The notes: generated by a model not told the origin, from the letters alone. DNA of 46,290 bases from Calothrix sp. MO_192.B10 (GCA_030065055.1 JASJDS010000063.1:1-46290); one strand, 5' to 3'; shown: positions 1-9,814, counted from the stretch's first letter. A program made the numbers and translations.

Positions 1-1160
1 TTGTGCTGCTGCTACATCTCGATGTGTTGTGTAGCCGCATTCCGGACAAAAATGAATCCTGTCTTTTAACTGTTTTTTTCCAGTGTGGGCATTGCATTGA
101 GGACAAACTTGAGATGTGTAGTCTTTGTTGACTTTGGCAAAATACACACCCCGCTGACAACATACCCATTGCAAGATTGAAACAAATTGCCCAAATCCAG
201 CATCAAGGGTGTGCTTACAAAACATCCCCCTAGCCCACACACGGAAATCAATATCTTCAACAAAAATCATTCCTGCTTCATCGCAAAGCTTATGAGCTAA
301 CTTAAAATGCCAGTCTTTGCGAGTATCACAAATACGTTGATGTAATCTTGCAATCTGACGATTTAATTTGTGACGATTGTTTGACCCCTTGTGTTTTTTC
401 TTTAACCTACGTTGCAGCAGCTCGCGCGTTCCCTTGCGTCTTACGCCGACGCGGGGTCGCTCGCCAGTTTCAGCTTGCGGTGTAGGGTTAAAAGAAATCT
501 AGGACGTTCAATTAAGGTACCCTCAGAAGTTGCAACAAATTTGTCCAATCCCAAATCTAATCCCACAGGATGCCCACCAGGAACAATGTCAGGAACCTTG
601 GCATTAGATTCGAGGGTGAACATCAAGAAATATCCAGATGCTTTGCGAACAACGCTAACCTGTTTGATTACAAAACCCTCAGGTATTTTCCGGGACTGAA
701 CATACTCCATCCACCCAATTTGAGGCAACTTAATTTGATTGCCCTTCAATATCTCCCCTTTCCCAAGTTGAGGATAAACATAAGAACGCATTCTGTACCA
801 ATTTTTGAAACGGGGGAATCCCATTCCCTTGCGTTTCATATCAATAAATGCTGTCTCCAGTTTCCTTAATACCTGTTGCAGTACTTGAGCATTAACAGTT
901 GTCAGTTCTGGATAATGTTTTTTAGCTTGGGTGAGAGATTTAGCTTGCCTGTTGTAGTTTGGGTAAGGTGCGTCTGCACCAATGATGTACTCGGAGGCTA
1001 TTGAACAAGTGTTAACAGGTGACTTTCGAGAATTAATCCAATCCTTTCGCTCACACAAAGCAAAATTCCAAACTTTGCGACATACATCTAATGTATGTTC
1101 GATTAATTTAATTTGCTCTTGTGTCGGATTGGCTTTGTATTCGTAAGTTAAAGTTAACAC
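1..1160 (-). pseudogene. tnpB: IS200/IS605-family TnpB, broken by a small insertion and cut by the window edge
   Basis: TnpB is the RNA-guided, RuvC-like nuclease of IS200/IS605 elements. The best start is GTG at 1160, because AGGAGGT lies just upstream and the N-terminus then begins MLTLTYEYKANPTQEQ, as in this family. The RuvC-I segment PVGLDLGLDKF is intact (Asp about residue 202). The frame then meets TAA at about 441 inside foreign-looking DNA (about 411-460). Downstream, in another frame, the family sequence resumes with LLQRRLKKKHKG, the RuvC-II segment FVEDIDF, the zinc finger CPQC/CPEC, and HRDVAAAQ at the window edge. All catalytic parts are therefore present but in two frames. Upstream (1215-1282) is an imperfect palindrome. 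The gene was recently functional and is now inactive unless the insertion is bypassed. Confidence 0.85.
411..460. repeat. Small GC-rich palindromic repeat inserted in tnpB
   Basis: On the minus strand the family-like sequence RKLKL is followed by about 47 bases rich in GCG/CGC that end in a second CTG, after which LQRRLKKK resumes. The insert carries an in-frame TAA and shifts the frame. The bounding CTG could be a 3-base target duplication. It resembles the short HIP1-rich repeats scattered through Nostocales genomes. The exact borders are inferred from where TnpB similarity stops and resumes. Confidence 0.6.
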
Positions 1161-1214
1161 TGTTGAGCACCTCCTACAAGATAATATCATATTTTGTAGT
1201 CATACTATCTTCGG

Positions 1215-1282
1215 GAGAAACGCTCGTGATAAATCCCTTTGAGTCGGGTTTCATCCCCTGGTTAAAAACGAGCGGGGTTCTC
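1215..1282 (-). repeat. Imperfect palindrome upstream of tnpB (IS605-type end or omega-RNA-like hairpin)
   Basis: GAGAA (1215-1219) and CGCTCGT (1221-1227) pair with ACGAGCG (1268-1274) and TTCTC (1278-1282). Read on the minus strand, the stretch contains GAGAACCCC, then AACCAGGGGATGAAAC. The same pattern recurs on the plus strand at 46182-46215. Such hairpins mark IS200/IS605 ends. Whether this is the left end of the adjacent tnpB element or the right end of an older copy cannot be decided here. Confidence 0.5.
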
Positions 1283-1347
1283 ACCCTCCCATTATATTTT
1301 GATAGTTCTGGAAAACTAGAGAATAAAGTAGCCAATCCCAAATCGGA

Positions 1348-1851
1348 TTATCGCCACTTCAATTGTAAATATCCCCGTTCCGGTTGCTCGGTTTCTTTCT
1401 CTGTTAACCATTCCACTGGTTTATAAGTACCAAATACATGATCCCACCAATCTAGAGCTAAACCAAAATTATGCTCCCACATCCCATATTTATGATGTAC
1501 GTAATGCACTGGCATTTTCATCCAGAAACATTTGGTCGGATTTTCGTGTTGTAGTTGATGAGCATAGGCAGAAAAGGCAGCATAGCACAAGGAACCCAAT
1601 AACCAACCAATGCCAGCATCCCAAGTATAAAAGAACATTACACCCATAGCGATCGCACTACCTTTTACATAGTCCAAAAATTCCCCAACTACCCCCTGTC
1701 CTTCGTTACGCCGATGATGATCCCGGTGACGCTCGCCAATACGCGGGGAAACATGCATCAGGCGATGCATCCAATATTCTACTAAACTAGCAAGAATGAA
1801 TGCGATCGCAAAAAAAATAATTACTCTAGTAGTTATTAGTAAAGGATTCAT
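1348..1851 (-). CDS. Fatty acid hydroxylase / sterol desaturase superfamily membrane protein
   Basis: This is a membrane di-iron oxygenase-like protein. The histidine clusters that define the superfamily are visible: HRLMH near the N-terminus, HRDHH about 15 residues later, HQLQH in the middle and HYVHH near the C-terminus. Hydrophobic helices lie at about residues 5-25 and 65-100. At 167 residues it is short but complete in histidine boxes, close to the single-domain bacterial carotenoid-hydroxylase/sterol-desaturase-like proteins. The ATG at 1851 is preferred over one six codons upstream because AAGGGGA precedes it. It lies 46 bases downstream of the FMN reductase on the same strand, so the two may be cotranscribed. 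The substrate cannot be told from sequence. Confidence 0.75.
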   Translation of the reverse strand: MNPLLITTRVIIFFAIAFILASLVEYWMHRLMHVSPRIGERHRDHHRRNEGQGVVGEFLDYVKGSAIAMGVMFFYTWDAGIGWLLGSLCYAAFSAYAHQLQHENPTKCFWMKMPVHYVHHKYGMWEHNFGLALDWWDHVFGTYKPVEWLTEKETEQPERGYLQLKWR

Positions 1852-1897
1852 TGTATTTCCCCTTATCATTGATAATTAGCAATGAGTAAATTAATAC

Positions 1898-2443
1898 TTA
1901 ATTTACCCCTCGGAGTTTGCTAGTATTTTCCACCAAACTTTGAGCAAATTGATCGAAGCGTTGGCAGAGTTTTTCATCTAACAGCTTGCCTTCAGGGCTA
2001 AAAGCTTTCCAAGCTTGACCAATGGCTATTTGTTCTGGTATACACCATCCATGAACCCAACGAATAATTAATCTTAAATCATTCAGAGCATTGCTATTGG
2101 GTTGTCCTCCCAGGACGCTAATCAATCCTGTTACCTTACCAGATAGATGGTCAAAACTCATCAAATCTAGGGCGTTTTTCAGTACTCCACTGACGCTACC
2201 ATGATACTCCGGTGTTGCTAAAATTAACCCATCAGCACTGCTGACAGCATCTCGCATCCGTTTTACATCCGGGTAATCAGCATATTCTTCCCCACCATTA
2301 CAAAATGGCAACTGCATCTGCCTTAAATCTAAAATTTCCACTTCTGCACCTAAGGCTTCTACCCTTTGTGCAGCTAAATATAAAGCCTGGTAGCTGTAAG
2401 ATTCAGCTCTTAAACTGCCGTTAATACCAACTATTTTCACCAT
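1898..2443 (-). CDS. NADPH-dependent FMN reductase family protein
   Basis: A flavodoxin-like fold enzyme of the SsuE/ChrR/azoreductase group that transfers electrons from NAD(P)H through FMN, probably in the cytoplasm. The flavin phosphate-binding motif GSLRAESYS lies at residues 9-17. The second family signature TPEYHGSVSGVLKNALD is at about residues 77-93, followed by a GG-containing loop. At 181 residues the length is normal. It is the first gene of a probable two-gene unit with the hydroxylase-like gene downstream, to which it could supply reducing power; that link is inference. The physiological acceptor (quinone, chromate, flavin) cannot be read from sequence. Confidence 0.85.
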   Translation of the reverse strand: MVKIVGINGSLRAESYSYQALYLAAQRVEALGAEVEILDLRQMQLPFCNGGEEYADYPDVKRMRDAVSSADGLILATPEYHGSVSGVLKNALDLMSFDHLSGKVTGLISVLGGQPNSNALNDLRLIIRWVHGWCIPEQIAIGQAWKAFSPEGKLLDEKLCQRFDQFAQSLVENTSKLRGVN

Positions 2444-2923
2444 AATTCATCTCACAATAACTATTTGACTTGCATCACGCTGACTTTCTTTGGGATTAAA
2501 GCGAAGTCGTTATGAGTTTGATTAGATTTTAACTAGTGGTGAATGAAAATGTCAAATATCAGTTCCTTAGGCTAAAGGATGTTGTTGGCGAATAGTGAAG
2601 GATCGCAGATCCCCGACTTCTTAAAGAAGTCGGGGATCTAACCGTAAAAATTTCGTACCAATTCAGGCAGCAAGAGGTAAACTGTAACTAAAGTCACAAT
2701 CAATTTGTTAAATTTCTATGCAAAATTTCGTAATTACCACTGAATATGCTGTGGAGTTGCGATCGATTTTGGATTGACTGAATAATGGATACGGGAGAAA
2801 AGTGGGAATAGCAGTTTACGGAAGTTACACTAAATTAAAGAAAGGTTATTTATTCAAATATTGCGAAAAAACAGCCATACAAATCAGCACTCTGCGAATG
2901 GCAACAGATAAAGGGTAATTGTT
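2444..2923. other. Intergenic region between divergent FMN reductase and ftsH genes
   Basis: No supported ORF. It holds a perfect hairpin repeat at 2607-2639 and must contain the divergent promoters. No clear regulator site was seen. Confidence 0.6.
2607..2639. repeat. Perfect hairpin repeat, 16-bp arms
   Basis: AGATCCCCGACTTCTT (2607-2622) pairs exactly with 2624-2639 across one base. The core CCCCGACTT/AAGTCGGGG recurs after ftsH at 4886-4914, so this is a dispersed repeat family as well as a possible transcription-stop hairpin. Confidence 0.85.
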
Positions 2924-4837
2924 ATGACCAATTTGGCAAAAAAAGCATCCATGAAAAAAAGACCCAGCACCACTAAAAACTTGGGGTTAGCAAGTATGCT
3001 GGCAGCTAGTTTGACTATATTGCCGGGGGTGGTAGCAAGTACTCCGGCGCTGGCGCAGAAAGCAAAACCTAATTCTCTTACCTATGGCGAGTTACTTCAG
3101 AAAATCGATCAAGGAGAGGTTCAGAAAGTAGATATTGATGAAACAGAAAAGGTAGCCAGGGTCAAATTAAAATCTGACCAGCAACAGAAGGACGCAGGTA
3201 CCATTAAAGTCAAGTTATTGAACCGAAATACAGAATTACTTAACAAACTCAAAAAGAATCAAGTTGACTTTGCCGAGGCTTCTTCTGCCAACAGTAAATC
3301 CGTTGTAGAGCTACTGATTCCTCTAATGTGGATTTTTCTGCTGCTAACAGTAATTTTATTGTTTTTGCGTCGTACTACCAATGCTTCTAGTCAAGCAATG
3401 AATTTTGGTAAAACCAAGGCTCGCTTTCAAATGGAGGCAAAAACGGGAGTCATATTTGATGATGTGGCGGGGATTGAAGAAGCCAAGGAAGAATTACAAG
3501 AGGTTGTTACCTTCCTCAAGCAGCCAGAGAAATTTACTGCTGTAGGAGCGAAGATTCCCAAAGGTGTGCTGTTAGTGGGACCTCCTGGTACTGGTAAAAC
3601 TTTACTAGCAAAAGCGATCGCAGGGGAAGCGGGAGTACCATTTTTCAGCATTTCCGGTTCAGAATTTGTGGAAATGTTTGTTGGTGTGGGTGCTTCCAGG
3701 GTGAGGGATTTATTTAAGAAAGCGAAAGAAAGTGCCCCTTGTTTGATATTTATTGATGAAATTGATGCCGTTGGTAGGCAGCGGGGTGCTGGTATTGGTG
3801 GTGGTAATGACGAACGGGAGCAAACCCTGAATCAACTGTTAACGGAAATGGATGGGTTTGAAGGTAATACGGGTATCATTATTATTGCTGCCACTAACCG
3901 TCCCGATGTCTTGGATGCTGCCTTATTACGTCCCGGTAGATTTGACAGACAAGTAATTGTAGATGCACCCGATCGCAAAGGTAGACTGTCAATATTACAA
4001 GTGCATTCCCGTAACAAAAAAATCGATCCCTCAGTTTCCTTAGAAATTGTGGCTCGCCGCACACCTGGTTTTACCGGTGCAGACTTAGCTAACTTGCTCA
4101 ACGAAGCCGCGATTTTAACCGCACGGAGAAGAAAAGAGGCAATTACCCAACTAGAAATTGATGATGCGATCGATCGCCTGACCATTGGATTAACCCTCAA
4201 TCCTCTGTTAGATAGCCGGAAAAAGCGATTAATTGCCTATCACGAAATTGGACACGCTTTACTAGCTACCCTGCTAGAACACTCAGATCCCTTGAACAAG
4301 GTGACAATTATTCCCCGCTCCGGCGGTGTGGGTGGTTTCTCCCAATTAATCTTCAACGAAGAAACTATTGATAGTGGTCTTTATACCCGTGCTTGGCTCA
4401 AGGACAACATTACCATGACTTTGGGAGGCAAAGCCGCAGAAACTGAAGTTTTTGGTGAAGCGGAAACCACAGGAGGAGCCAGTGGCGATTTGAAATCGGT
4501 AACAAATCTTGCCCGGAAAATGGTGACTATGTACGGGATGTCCGATTTGGGGTTAGTAGCATTGGAAACCCAAAATAATGATGTCTTTTTGGGGAGGGAC
4601 TGGGGTCATCGCTCGGAATATTCAGAAGAAATGGCATCAAAAATAGATAACAAAGTGCGAGAAATAGCCATTTCCTGTTACCAAGAAGCTTGTAACATCA
4701 TCCGCCAGAACCGTCCTTTGGTTGACAAATTAGTAGATATATTGGTGGAACAAGAAACCATTGAAGGGGAACAATTCCGTAGTATTGTTGCAGAATATAC
4801 CCAGGTTCCAGAGAAACAACTAGCCACTTCTAGTTAG
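2924..4837 (+). CDS. ftsH: ATP-dependent zinc metalloprotease FtsH
   Basis: A membrane-bound AAA+ protease that extracts and degrades damaged membrane proteins; in cyanobacteria FtsH complexes act in photosystem II repair. Order of parts: a hydrophobic N-terminal stretch (about 20-45) ending in ALAQ, which resembles a signal-peptidase site; an FtsH extracellular domain; a transmembrane helix at about 127-147; the AAA domain with Walker A GPPGTGKT at 219-226, Walker B LIFIDEID, and arginine finger region RPGRFDR; then the peptidase domain with zinc motif HEIGH at 440-444. At 637 residues it is full length. The peptidase region reading [15 protein letters not shown] looks more like the FtsH1/FtsH3 type than FtsH2/4, but paralogue assignment is tentative. 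A hairpin follows the stop. Confidence 0.95.
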   Translation: MTNLAKKASMKKRPSTTKNLGLASMLAASLTILPGVVASTPALAQKAKPNSLTYGELLQKIDQGEVQKVDIDETEKVARVKLKSDQQQKDAGTIKVKLLNRNTELLNKLKKNQVDFAEASSANSKSVVELLIPLMWIFLLLTVILLFLRRTTNASSQAMNFGKTKARFQMEAKTGVIFDDVAGIEEAKEELQEVVTFLKQPEKFTAVGAKIPKGVLLVGPPGTGKTLLAKAIAGEAGVPFFSISGSEFVEMFVGVGASRVRDLFKKAKESAPCLIFIDEIDAVGRQRGAGIGGGNDEREQTLNQLLTEMDGFEGNTGIIIIAATNRPDVLDAALLRPGRFDRQVIVDAPDRKGRLSILQVHSRNKKIDPSVSLEIVARRTPGFTGADLANLLNEAAILTARRRKEAITQLEIDDAIDRLTIGLTLNPLLDSRKKRLIAYHEIGHALLATLLEHSDPLNKVTIIPRSGGVGGFSQLIFNEETIDSGLYTRAWLKDNITMTLGGKAAETEVFGEAETTGGASGDLKSVTNLARKMVTMYGMSDLGLVALETQNNDVFLGRDWGHRSEYSEEMASKIDNKVREIAISCYQEACNIIRQNRPLVDKLVDILVEQETIEGEQFRSIVAEYTQVPEKQLATSS

Positions 4838-4885
4838 TATTGGTTGCCATCAAATCAACCAATTAAATCATTTGTGAGAAACAAG

Positions 4886-4914
4886 CTCCCCGACTTATGC
4901 CATAAGTCGGGGAG
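4886..4914. terminator. Hairpin after ftsH
   Basis: CTCCCCGACTTAT (4886-4898) pairs exactly with 4902-4914 around a 3-base loop, 49 bases after the ftsH stop. There is no T-tract, so it may be only a member of the CCCCGACTT repeat family, though placement fits 3' end formation. Confidence 0.5.
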
Positions 4915-5176
4915 TTCACATCTTGTGGTGCAATATGTGATTTTATAGTGCTACGCGCAAGTAATAAGTAATACTAAGTTGCATTCAAAGATAGTACCCA
5001 GTCATTGCGACGTAAGGAAGCAATCTCATTGACTCGAACTACTATGATAGAACGCAACTTGGTATAAGTTTACTGTTCATAGGTTTGCTGCATTCAACAA
5101 TGTCCTAACGGTTCGACTTCGCTCACCGTTAGCCCTGAGCGAAGTCAAAGGGCTAGGGACTGTTTTCAAACTATTG

Positions 5177-5254
5177 TGTAGGTTGGGTGGAACGAAGTGA
5201 AACCCAACATTCTTCATCCGATTTGTTGGGTTTTGTTCCTCAACCCACCCTACA
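5177..5254. repeat. MITE-like element with imperfect terminal inverted repeats
   Basis: The left end TGTAGGTTGGGTGGA is matched by the reverse complement of the right end (TGTAGGGTGGGTTGA). Internally AACCCAACA and TGTTGGGTT are also inverted. The 78-base length, paired ends and absence of coding capacity fit a non-autonomous cyanobacterial repeat. Confidence 0.7.
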
Positions 5255-5381
5255 ATTGATACTAATTTTGGGTTTGAAAATACGCCCTAACCTAATTGCG
5301 TAGTGCTATATTTTATTCAGTAGACCCGAAATTAAAATATAAAGATTAGATATTTAATGCATATATAGCAATGAAAATTCA

Positions 5382-6587
5382 TTATTTACTAGAAACAGTT
5401 TTAAGTATGCTTTGAGAAACTTCTGGTTGAGAATACAAATATTTATCAATCATCCTCAAAACTTTATGAGTCAGGATAGGTTTATTAATAAAATCCGTTG
5501 CTCCCATTACTTTAGCTGCTTTGGCACGAGCTGTATCTACTAAACTTTCACTAGCAGAAATAACAATTATAGGTACTTTGTTAAATATAGATGTACGTTT
5601 TAATTGAGTACATATTTCATAACCACTAGCAACTGGCATTACTAAATCTAAAAAAATTAGATCGGGTTTTTGTTTCATTAATATTGACAGAGCCTTTGCT
5701 GAGTCTGTAATACTAATAAACCTCAAACCACGGGAAACTATAATTTTCTCTATGATTTGACATATTTGAGGACTATCATCTACACAAGCTATTAATGGTA
5801 TATTTTCAGTGTTGGTTTTGGTAACTGTTGGCTTTTCTTGGGAGTGATGTATTTTCAGTACTAAATCGGGTGCTTCTACTAATCTGACAATTCCTTTGAG
5901 AATATAGGGAAGTAATGAACGGGAGACAGAAAGCTCACTTTTCCCCATTTTGACAGTTAAATCTCGCAAAGTATATTTGCCATTCACTAAATTAACAAAG
6001 TTTTTGTAAGTAGCAGGATTAAGCATTTTTTCCAGTTGTTCCGCTCTATTAATTAACGGTGCAGAATTAGGTGAAAGGTTTGCTAACCCAGCTTCTCTCC
6101 AAGCTTTTCTGGATTGCATAATTATTTTTAAACACAAATCTACATTGACAAAACTTATGGGTTTATCAAAAAGATGACTGGGAAAACGCTCACATATGAC
6201 GGAAGTAAATACGGATTGTTGTGATATATCAAATAATACTTCTAGTATGATTGATTTGACAATTTTATTAACTTGCTCATGCTTAATTTTTTGTTGTTGA
6301 AATAATTTTGTCAAAAAAATATAATCCCAATATTCTAATTCTATATCTTCAGAATTTAAATAATTTTCTGACAAATTTATATTGGGCAAATATAAAGCCA
6401 TTTGTCTACGCCAACGCCGAAATGGATGTATACCTCCTGTTGCCCAAATCATACGCCCCAGACGAAAATAAAGGCTCCATGATTGACCTTTTTCTCCTTT
6501 TATATTGAGTTTGCCATTATATTGTATTTGAGATAATTTATGTAACCCATTAACTAATTGTTTTAATTCTATTTTTTGTTCACCCAT
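5382..6587 (-). CDS. PatA-type response regulator (PATAN domain plus receiver)
   Basis: The C-terminal receiver (about residues 265-390) has the acidic pair in ACVDDSP, the phospho-acceptor Asp314 in IFLDLVMP, and the conserved Lys in FINKP. The N-terminal part (about 1-250) matches the layout of the PATAN domain of cyanobacterial PatA/PixG/TaxP regulators, including the stretch YFRLGRMIWATGG near residues 40-52. There is no DNA-binding domain, so output is probably through protein contacts, in phototaxis or motility, or in cell patterning as for PatA. At 401 residues it matches the family. No histidine kinase gene is adjacent and no chemotaxis genes follow, so it is an orphan in this window. 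Which paralogue it is cannot be stated. Confidence 0.85.
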   Translation of the reverse strand: MGEQKIELKQLVNGLHKLSQIQYNGKLNIKGEKGQSWSLYFRLGRMIWATGGIHPFRRWRRQMALYLPNINLSENYLNSEDIELEYWDYIFLTKLFQQQKIKHEQVNKIVKSIILEVLFDISQQSVFTSVICERFPSHLFDKPISFVNVDLCLKIIMQSRKAWREAGLANLSPNSAPLINRAEQLEKMLNPATYKNFVNLVNGKYTLRDLTVKMGKSELSVSRSLLPYILKGIVRLVEAPDLVLKIHHSQEKPTVTKTNTENIPLIACVDDSPQICQIIEKIIVSRGLRFISITDSAKALSILMKQKPDLIFLDLVMPVASGYEICTQLKRTSIFNKVPIIVISASESLVDTARAKAAKVMGATDFINKPILTHKVLRMIDKYLYSQPEVSQSILKTVSSK

Positions 6588-6802
6588 GATGCTTTTAATT
6601 AAATATATAGATATTTATCCCTGATTGATGTATTACTGATGCTAAATCAGCATAAATCTTTAGAAGATACGGAAGTTTTTTGTTGATTCATTCAGCTAGA
6701 TTAATAAATATTCAATCGAAAAATAAAATCAAATATCATCACTATCAAATAGCTACTTTTACCAGCGATTGTTTACGTAATTTGTAAAGTTTGTGAATGA
6801 GA

Positions 6803-7267
6803 TTAATATGCTCGACCACGATACATACGTTTTTTTTTAGGGGTTTCTGTTTTACTGTCCATCGGAACCTCACCAGAAGGTTGAGTAGTCGTATTAGCCT
6901 TATAAGTTTTTCCTTTATAGGTTATTGTTCGCTCTTTCTCTTTAGGAATTGTCTGGGATTTTACTTGAGAAGTAGAGGCTGTGGCTTCACTAGAGACTAC
7001 AACTTTAGGAGATGGATGTATTGGCTTGACATCACTATTTAATTTGTCTGGTTGTGATATCCAGAGGGTAAGTATATTTCCATCTTTAACTAAGAAACAC
7101 TTAATATTTTGTTTTATATAATCCTGACAAAGTTTTTCTGCTATAGCTTGTACTTTTTGAGAAAATGAAGTACCACGGCAATAAGATATACCATTTAGTG
7201 TTAGATGGCGGGCATCAGATTTTATTGCCCCTATTTCAGCTAATTCTTCTGCTAGAAAAAGTTGCAT
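6803..7267 (-). CDS. Small conserved-looking protein with two YKG/YRG motifs (DUF4278-like?)
   Basis: A 154-residue protein of unknown function. The N-terminal half (1-75) looks folded (MQLFLAEELAEIGAI, then a Cys-containing region). The middle is Ser/Thr/Pro rich and probably disordered. The end carries TITYKGKTYKAN and finishes with KKRMYRGRAY. Paired Y-K/R-G-x-x-Y motifs resemble small cyanobacterial DUF4278 proteins, but that is a weak pattern match. It lies 215 bases downstream of the PatA-type gene on the same strand. No strong ribosome site is visible before the ATG. Confidence 0.5.
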   Translation of the reverse strand: MQLFLAEELAEIGAIKSDARHLTLNGISYCRGTSFSQKVQAIAEKLCQDYIKQNIKCFLVKDGNILTLWISQPDKLNSDVKPIHPSPKVVVSSEATASTSQVKSQTIPKEKERTITYKGKTYKANTTTQPSGEVPMDSKTETPKKKRMYRGRAY

Positions 7268-8211
7268 CTTTAATTAATTATCGCTACTACAAATTGATTT
7301 TATAAAATTTATATGAAGTAATATCGTTTGCACGAAAAGACTATGATTGTAATTTTGTATGATTTTACTCTAACAAGTATCAGGACTAAAGTTGTGTGTC
7401 ACAATTGGTGATTGGTGCGTGAGGTTACAAGTCTCATTGTTACGTTCAAATATGATCGCAGCGTCACGCACCCTACAGTAAATATATGCCAGTTGCGTAA
7501 GTCCTAAAGTATATTAAACAAGTTGAGTTATACTTCTTGATAAAATTTATGGTCTTGTTTGAGAAAATACAAAAAAAATCTAGATTTTTTTTCAATAAAT
7601 ATCGCTGCAACAAATTTAATTTGTATTGAATACATTTATCCCTAATTTAGGGGTAGGGAGAATAAAAAGTCTTACCCTTTTACCATAAAAATATGTGATA
7701 AACCGCTATAGTTATACACTTTTTCTAACAAAAGAGATGAGTGTATTGCAATCAACTGAAATTTGCTGTATTGATTAAAATATTATCTGGAAAAATCCTA
7801 AATATCAGTGATAAATATACTGAAATTTATGAAAGCTATATATGGGTATGGCAACGATTCAGATATTCTATTCCTATATCTTATATCTTATATCTTGTAC
7901 CTGCACCCTAGAAGGGTAAGGCTATACAAACAAAGCCTGCCTAGGCAGGCTAAAAAACTTAATTTTTCCTGTTGATGATAAAAATATATGTTTATTAATA
8001 GCATAATAAATCAGTATAAATACGAGGCGTGCAAGATGTCAGATATCGTGCTTAAATTCTTTGCTAGTAAAGGTTTGAGGATTTGAAAGTGCCAAAGTAT
8101 AAACTCTGCCTACAAGGATATATTTATAGTTTTTCAATTTCATATACAAATTTAGCAATGCCCAATAGATAATAACTAATGGCTGATAAATCATAATTGC
8201 TCATAAACACA
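7268..8211. other. Long AT-rich non-coding region upstream of menB
   Basis: About 940 bases with no convincing ORF on either strand. It contains a 7-base tandem repeat of TTATATC type at about 7875-7896, an 18-base perfect palindrome at 7934-7951, and many poly-A/T tracts. It should hold the menB promoter, but no motif could be assigned. Confidence 0.6.
7934..7951. repeat. 18-bp perfect palindrome
   Basis: AGCCTGCCTAGGCAGGCT reads the same on both strands and is followed by six A residues after T. It may be a dispersed repeat or the stop signal of an unseen small RNA. Confidence 0.6.
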
Positions 8212-9045
8212 ATGCAAATTGACTGGCAAACCGCCCAAACCTACGAAGATATCCTTTATCACAAAGCCGATGGCATTGCCAAAATTACCATCAACCGTCC
8301 CCACAAACGTAATGCTTTCCGTCCCCAAACAGTATTTGAACTATATGAAGCTTTTTTAGATGCCCGTGAAGATACTACTATAGGCGTAGTATTATTAACT
8401 GGTTATGGTCCTCATACAGATGGGAAATATGCCTTCTGTTCAGGTGGGGATCAAAGTGTGCGGGGAAAAGCAGGGTATGTTGGCGATGATGGTGTGCCCC
8501 GTTTAAATGTGCTAGATTTACAACGCCTGATCCGTTCCATGCCCAAAGTAGTAATTGCCTTGGTAGCCGGGTATGCGATCGGGGGCGGACATGTTTTACA
8601 TTTAGTATGTGACCTTACCATTGCTGCTGATAATGCTATTTTCGGGCAAACTGGTCCCAAAGTAGGTAGTTTTGATGGTGGTTTTGGCGCTAGTTACCTC
8701 GCCCGGATTGTGGGGCAAAAAAAAGCACGGGAAATTTGGTTTCTTTGCCGTCAGTATGATGCCCAACAAGCATTGGACATGGGTTTAGTTAATTGTGTTG
8801 TGCCGGTGGAACAATTAGAAGCTGAAGGCATCCAGTGGGCAAGAGAAGTATTAGAAAAAAGTCCCATTGCTATCCGTTGTTTAAAAGCAGCGTTTAATGC
8901 TGATTGTGATGGACAAGCAGGGTTACAAGAATTGGCAGGTAATGCCACTTTACTCTATTACATGACGGAAGAGGGTGCAGAGGGTAAACAGGCATTTCTG
9001 GAAAAGCGTCCTCCTAATTTTCGTCAGTATCCCTGGTTACCTTAA
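8212..9045 (+). CDS. menB: 1,4-dihydroxy-2-naphthoyl-CoA synthase
   Basis: A crotonase-fold enzyme that closes the ring of O-succinylbenzoyl-CoA to give 1,4-dihydroxy-2-naphthoyl-CoA in phylloquinone synthesis. The crotonase signature is clear: [11 protein letters not shown] near residue 27, the oxyanion-hole region FCSGGDQ at about 74-80, and [11 protein letters not shown] at about 119-129. The MenB-specific region [13 protein letters not shown] follows, and the protein ends in [13 protein letters not shown] as MenB proteins do. The ATG at 8212 gives 277 residues, normal for the family; a TTG five codons upstream is less likely. It sits apart from the other men genes at 31-37 kb, and no menD is visible here. 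Confidence 0.95.
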   Translation: MQIDWQTAQTYEDILYHKADGIAKITINRPHKRNAFRPQTVFELYEAFLDAREDTTIGVVLLTGYGPHTDGKYAFCSGGDQSVRGKAGYVGDDGVPRLNVLDLQRLIRSMPKVVIALVAGYAIGGGHVLHLVCDLTIAADNAIFGQTGPKVGSFDGGFGASYLARIVGQKKAREIWFLCRQYDAQQALDMGLVNCVVPVEQLEAEGIQWAREVLEKSPIAIRCLKAAFNADCDGQAGLQELAGNATLLYYMTEEGAEGKQAFLEKRPPNFRQYPWLP

Positions 9046-9241
9046 GAACCTATGTAGGGGCGCAATGCCTGCGCCCTTGTCATTGGCAAACATATATTAA
9101 GTATCTGTAGTGGTTTATTGGATCAAGATTTATCAAAATAATCAAAAAATAAACACATTCTTCATCGGGAAACCTAGGGATTGCCATGTAGTTAAAGTAA
9201 AATACTACTAAATCCTGTAAAAAACATTCCCAACAGGAAAT

Positions 9242-9421
9242 ATGCAACTTTGGCAACCCAATCAACAACTGCAAGACGGTAAATTTACCATTCAAAAGGT
9301 ACTCGGTGGAGGTGGCTATGGTGTCACTTACCTGGCTACAAGCAAAGATACAAACGATATTGTTGCCATTAAAACCCTTAATCCGATTAATCAAAGCCAA
9401 AGTTCTCCCAGACATTGTTGA
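9242..9421 (+). pseudogene. Truncated start of a Ser/Thr protein kinase
   Basis: An ATG preceded by AGGAAAT opens a 59-codon frame. It reads MQLWQPNQQLQDGKFTIQK, then the glycine-rich ATP loop LGGGGYGVTYLA, then VAIKTLNP with the ATP-anchoring lysine. This is the N-terminal lobe of a cyanobacterial Hanks-type Ser/Thr kinase. Similarity ends at about residue 53, and the frame stops at TGA 9419-9421. The catalytic loop, activation loop and everything after are missing, so it cannot be active. The kinase start, with its ribosome site, was left after a deletion or rearrangement next to the HNH/Rpn cassette. Confidence 0.8.
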
Positions 9422-9580
9422 TATCGGCATAGGACTGCGGGTTGTTTGTAATGAGTTTTCCTGAAATTATTAGCAGTATGTCATCAGCCTAATGTACTTT
9501 TTCGGGTAAATGGAAATCTATATAAATTGACTTAATGCCTTATAATTGGTAATTAAGCTTTACAAGTTCGCACAGCTATC

Positions 9581-9814
9581 ATGACGACAGTCATCGCTAA
9601 ACCTTCATCATTACTTGGCAACATCAGAGTCGAAAAGGTGGATAAATTCCAGCTATTCAAATTTAATGATGAATTGCAAAAGCGAATGGAAGAACTTCTG
9701 GAACGGAAAAAAGCTGATTTACTCACATTGGAAGAAGTAATTGAATTAGAATCAATTGGTGAACTCGACAGAATTTTTACTCATATAAATGCCATGTTGG
9801 TGGCAGAAAAATGA
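9581..9814 (+). CDS. Small charged helical protein preceding the HNH nuclease gene
   Basis: A 77-residue protein, mostly helical and rich in Glu, Leu and Lys (LQKRMEELLERKKADLL, then TLEEVIELESIGELDR). No known domain is recognised. Its stop overlaps the start of the next frame (ATGA), so the genes are translationally coupled. Small helical proteins in front of an HNH protein gene recur in cyanobacteria. An antitoxin-like or nuclease-binding role is conceivable, but there is no motif to support it. Confidence 0.6.
   Translation: MTTVIAKPSSLLGNIRVEKVDKFQLFKFNDELQKRMEELLERKKADLLTLEEVIELESIGELDRIFTHINAMLVAEK

Larger units (their letters stand above)
4838..5381. other. Repeat-filled intergenic region after ftsH
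   Basis: No supported ORF. It contains the hairpin at 4886-4914, a copy of a CATTGCGACGTAAGGAAGCA repeat at about 5003-5022 (an inverted relative lies at about 38106-38130), a short repeat around 5104-5155 (TTCGACTTCGCTCACCGTTA), and a MITE-like element at 5177-5254. Confidence 0.7.
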
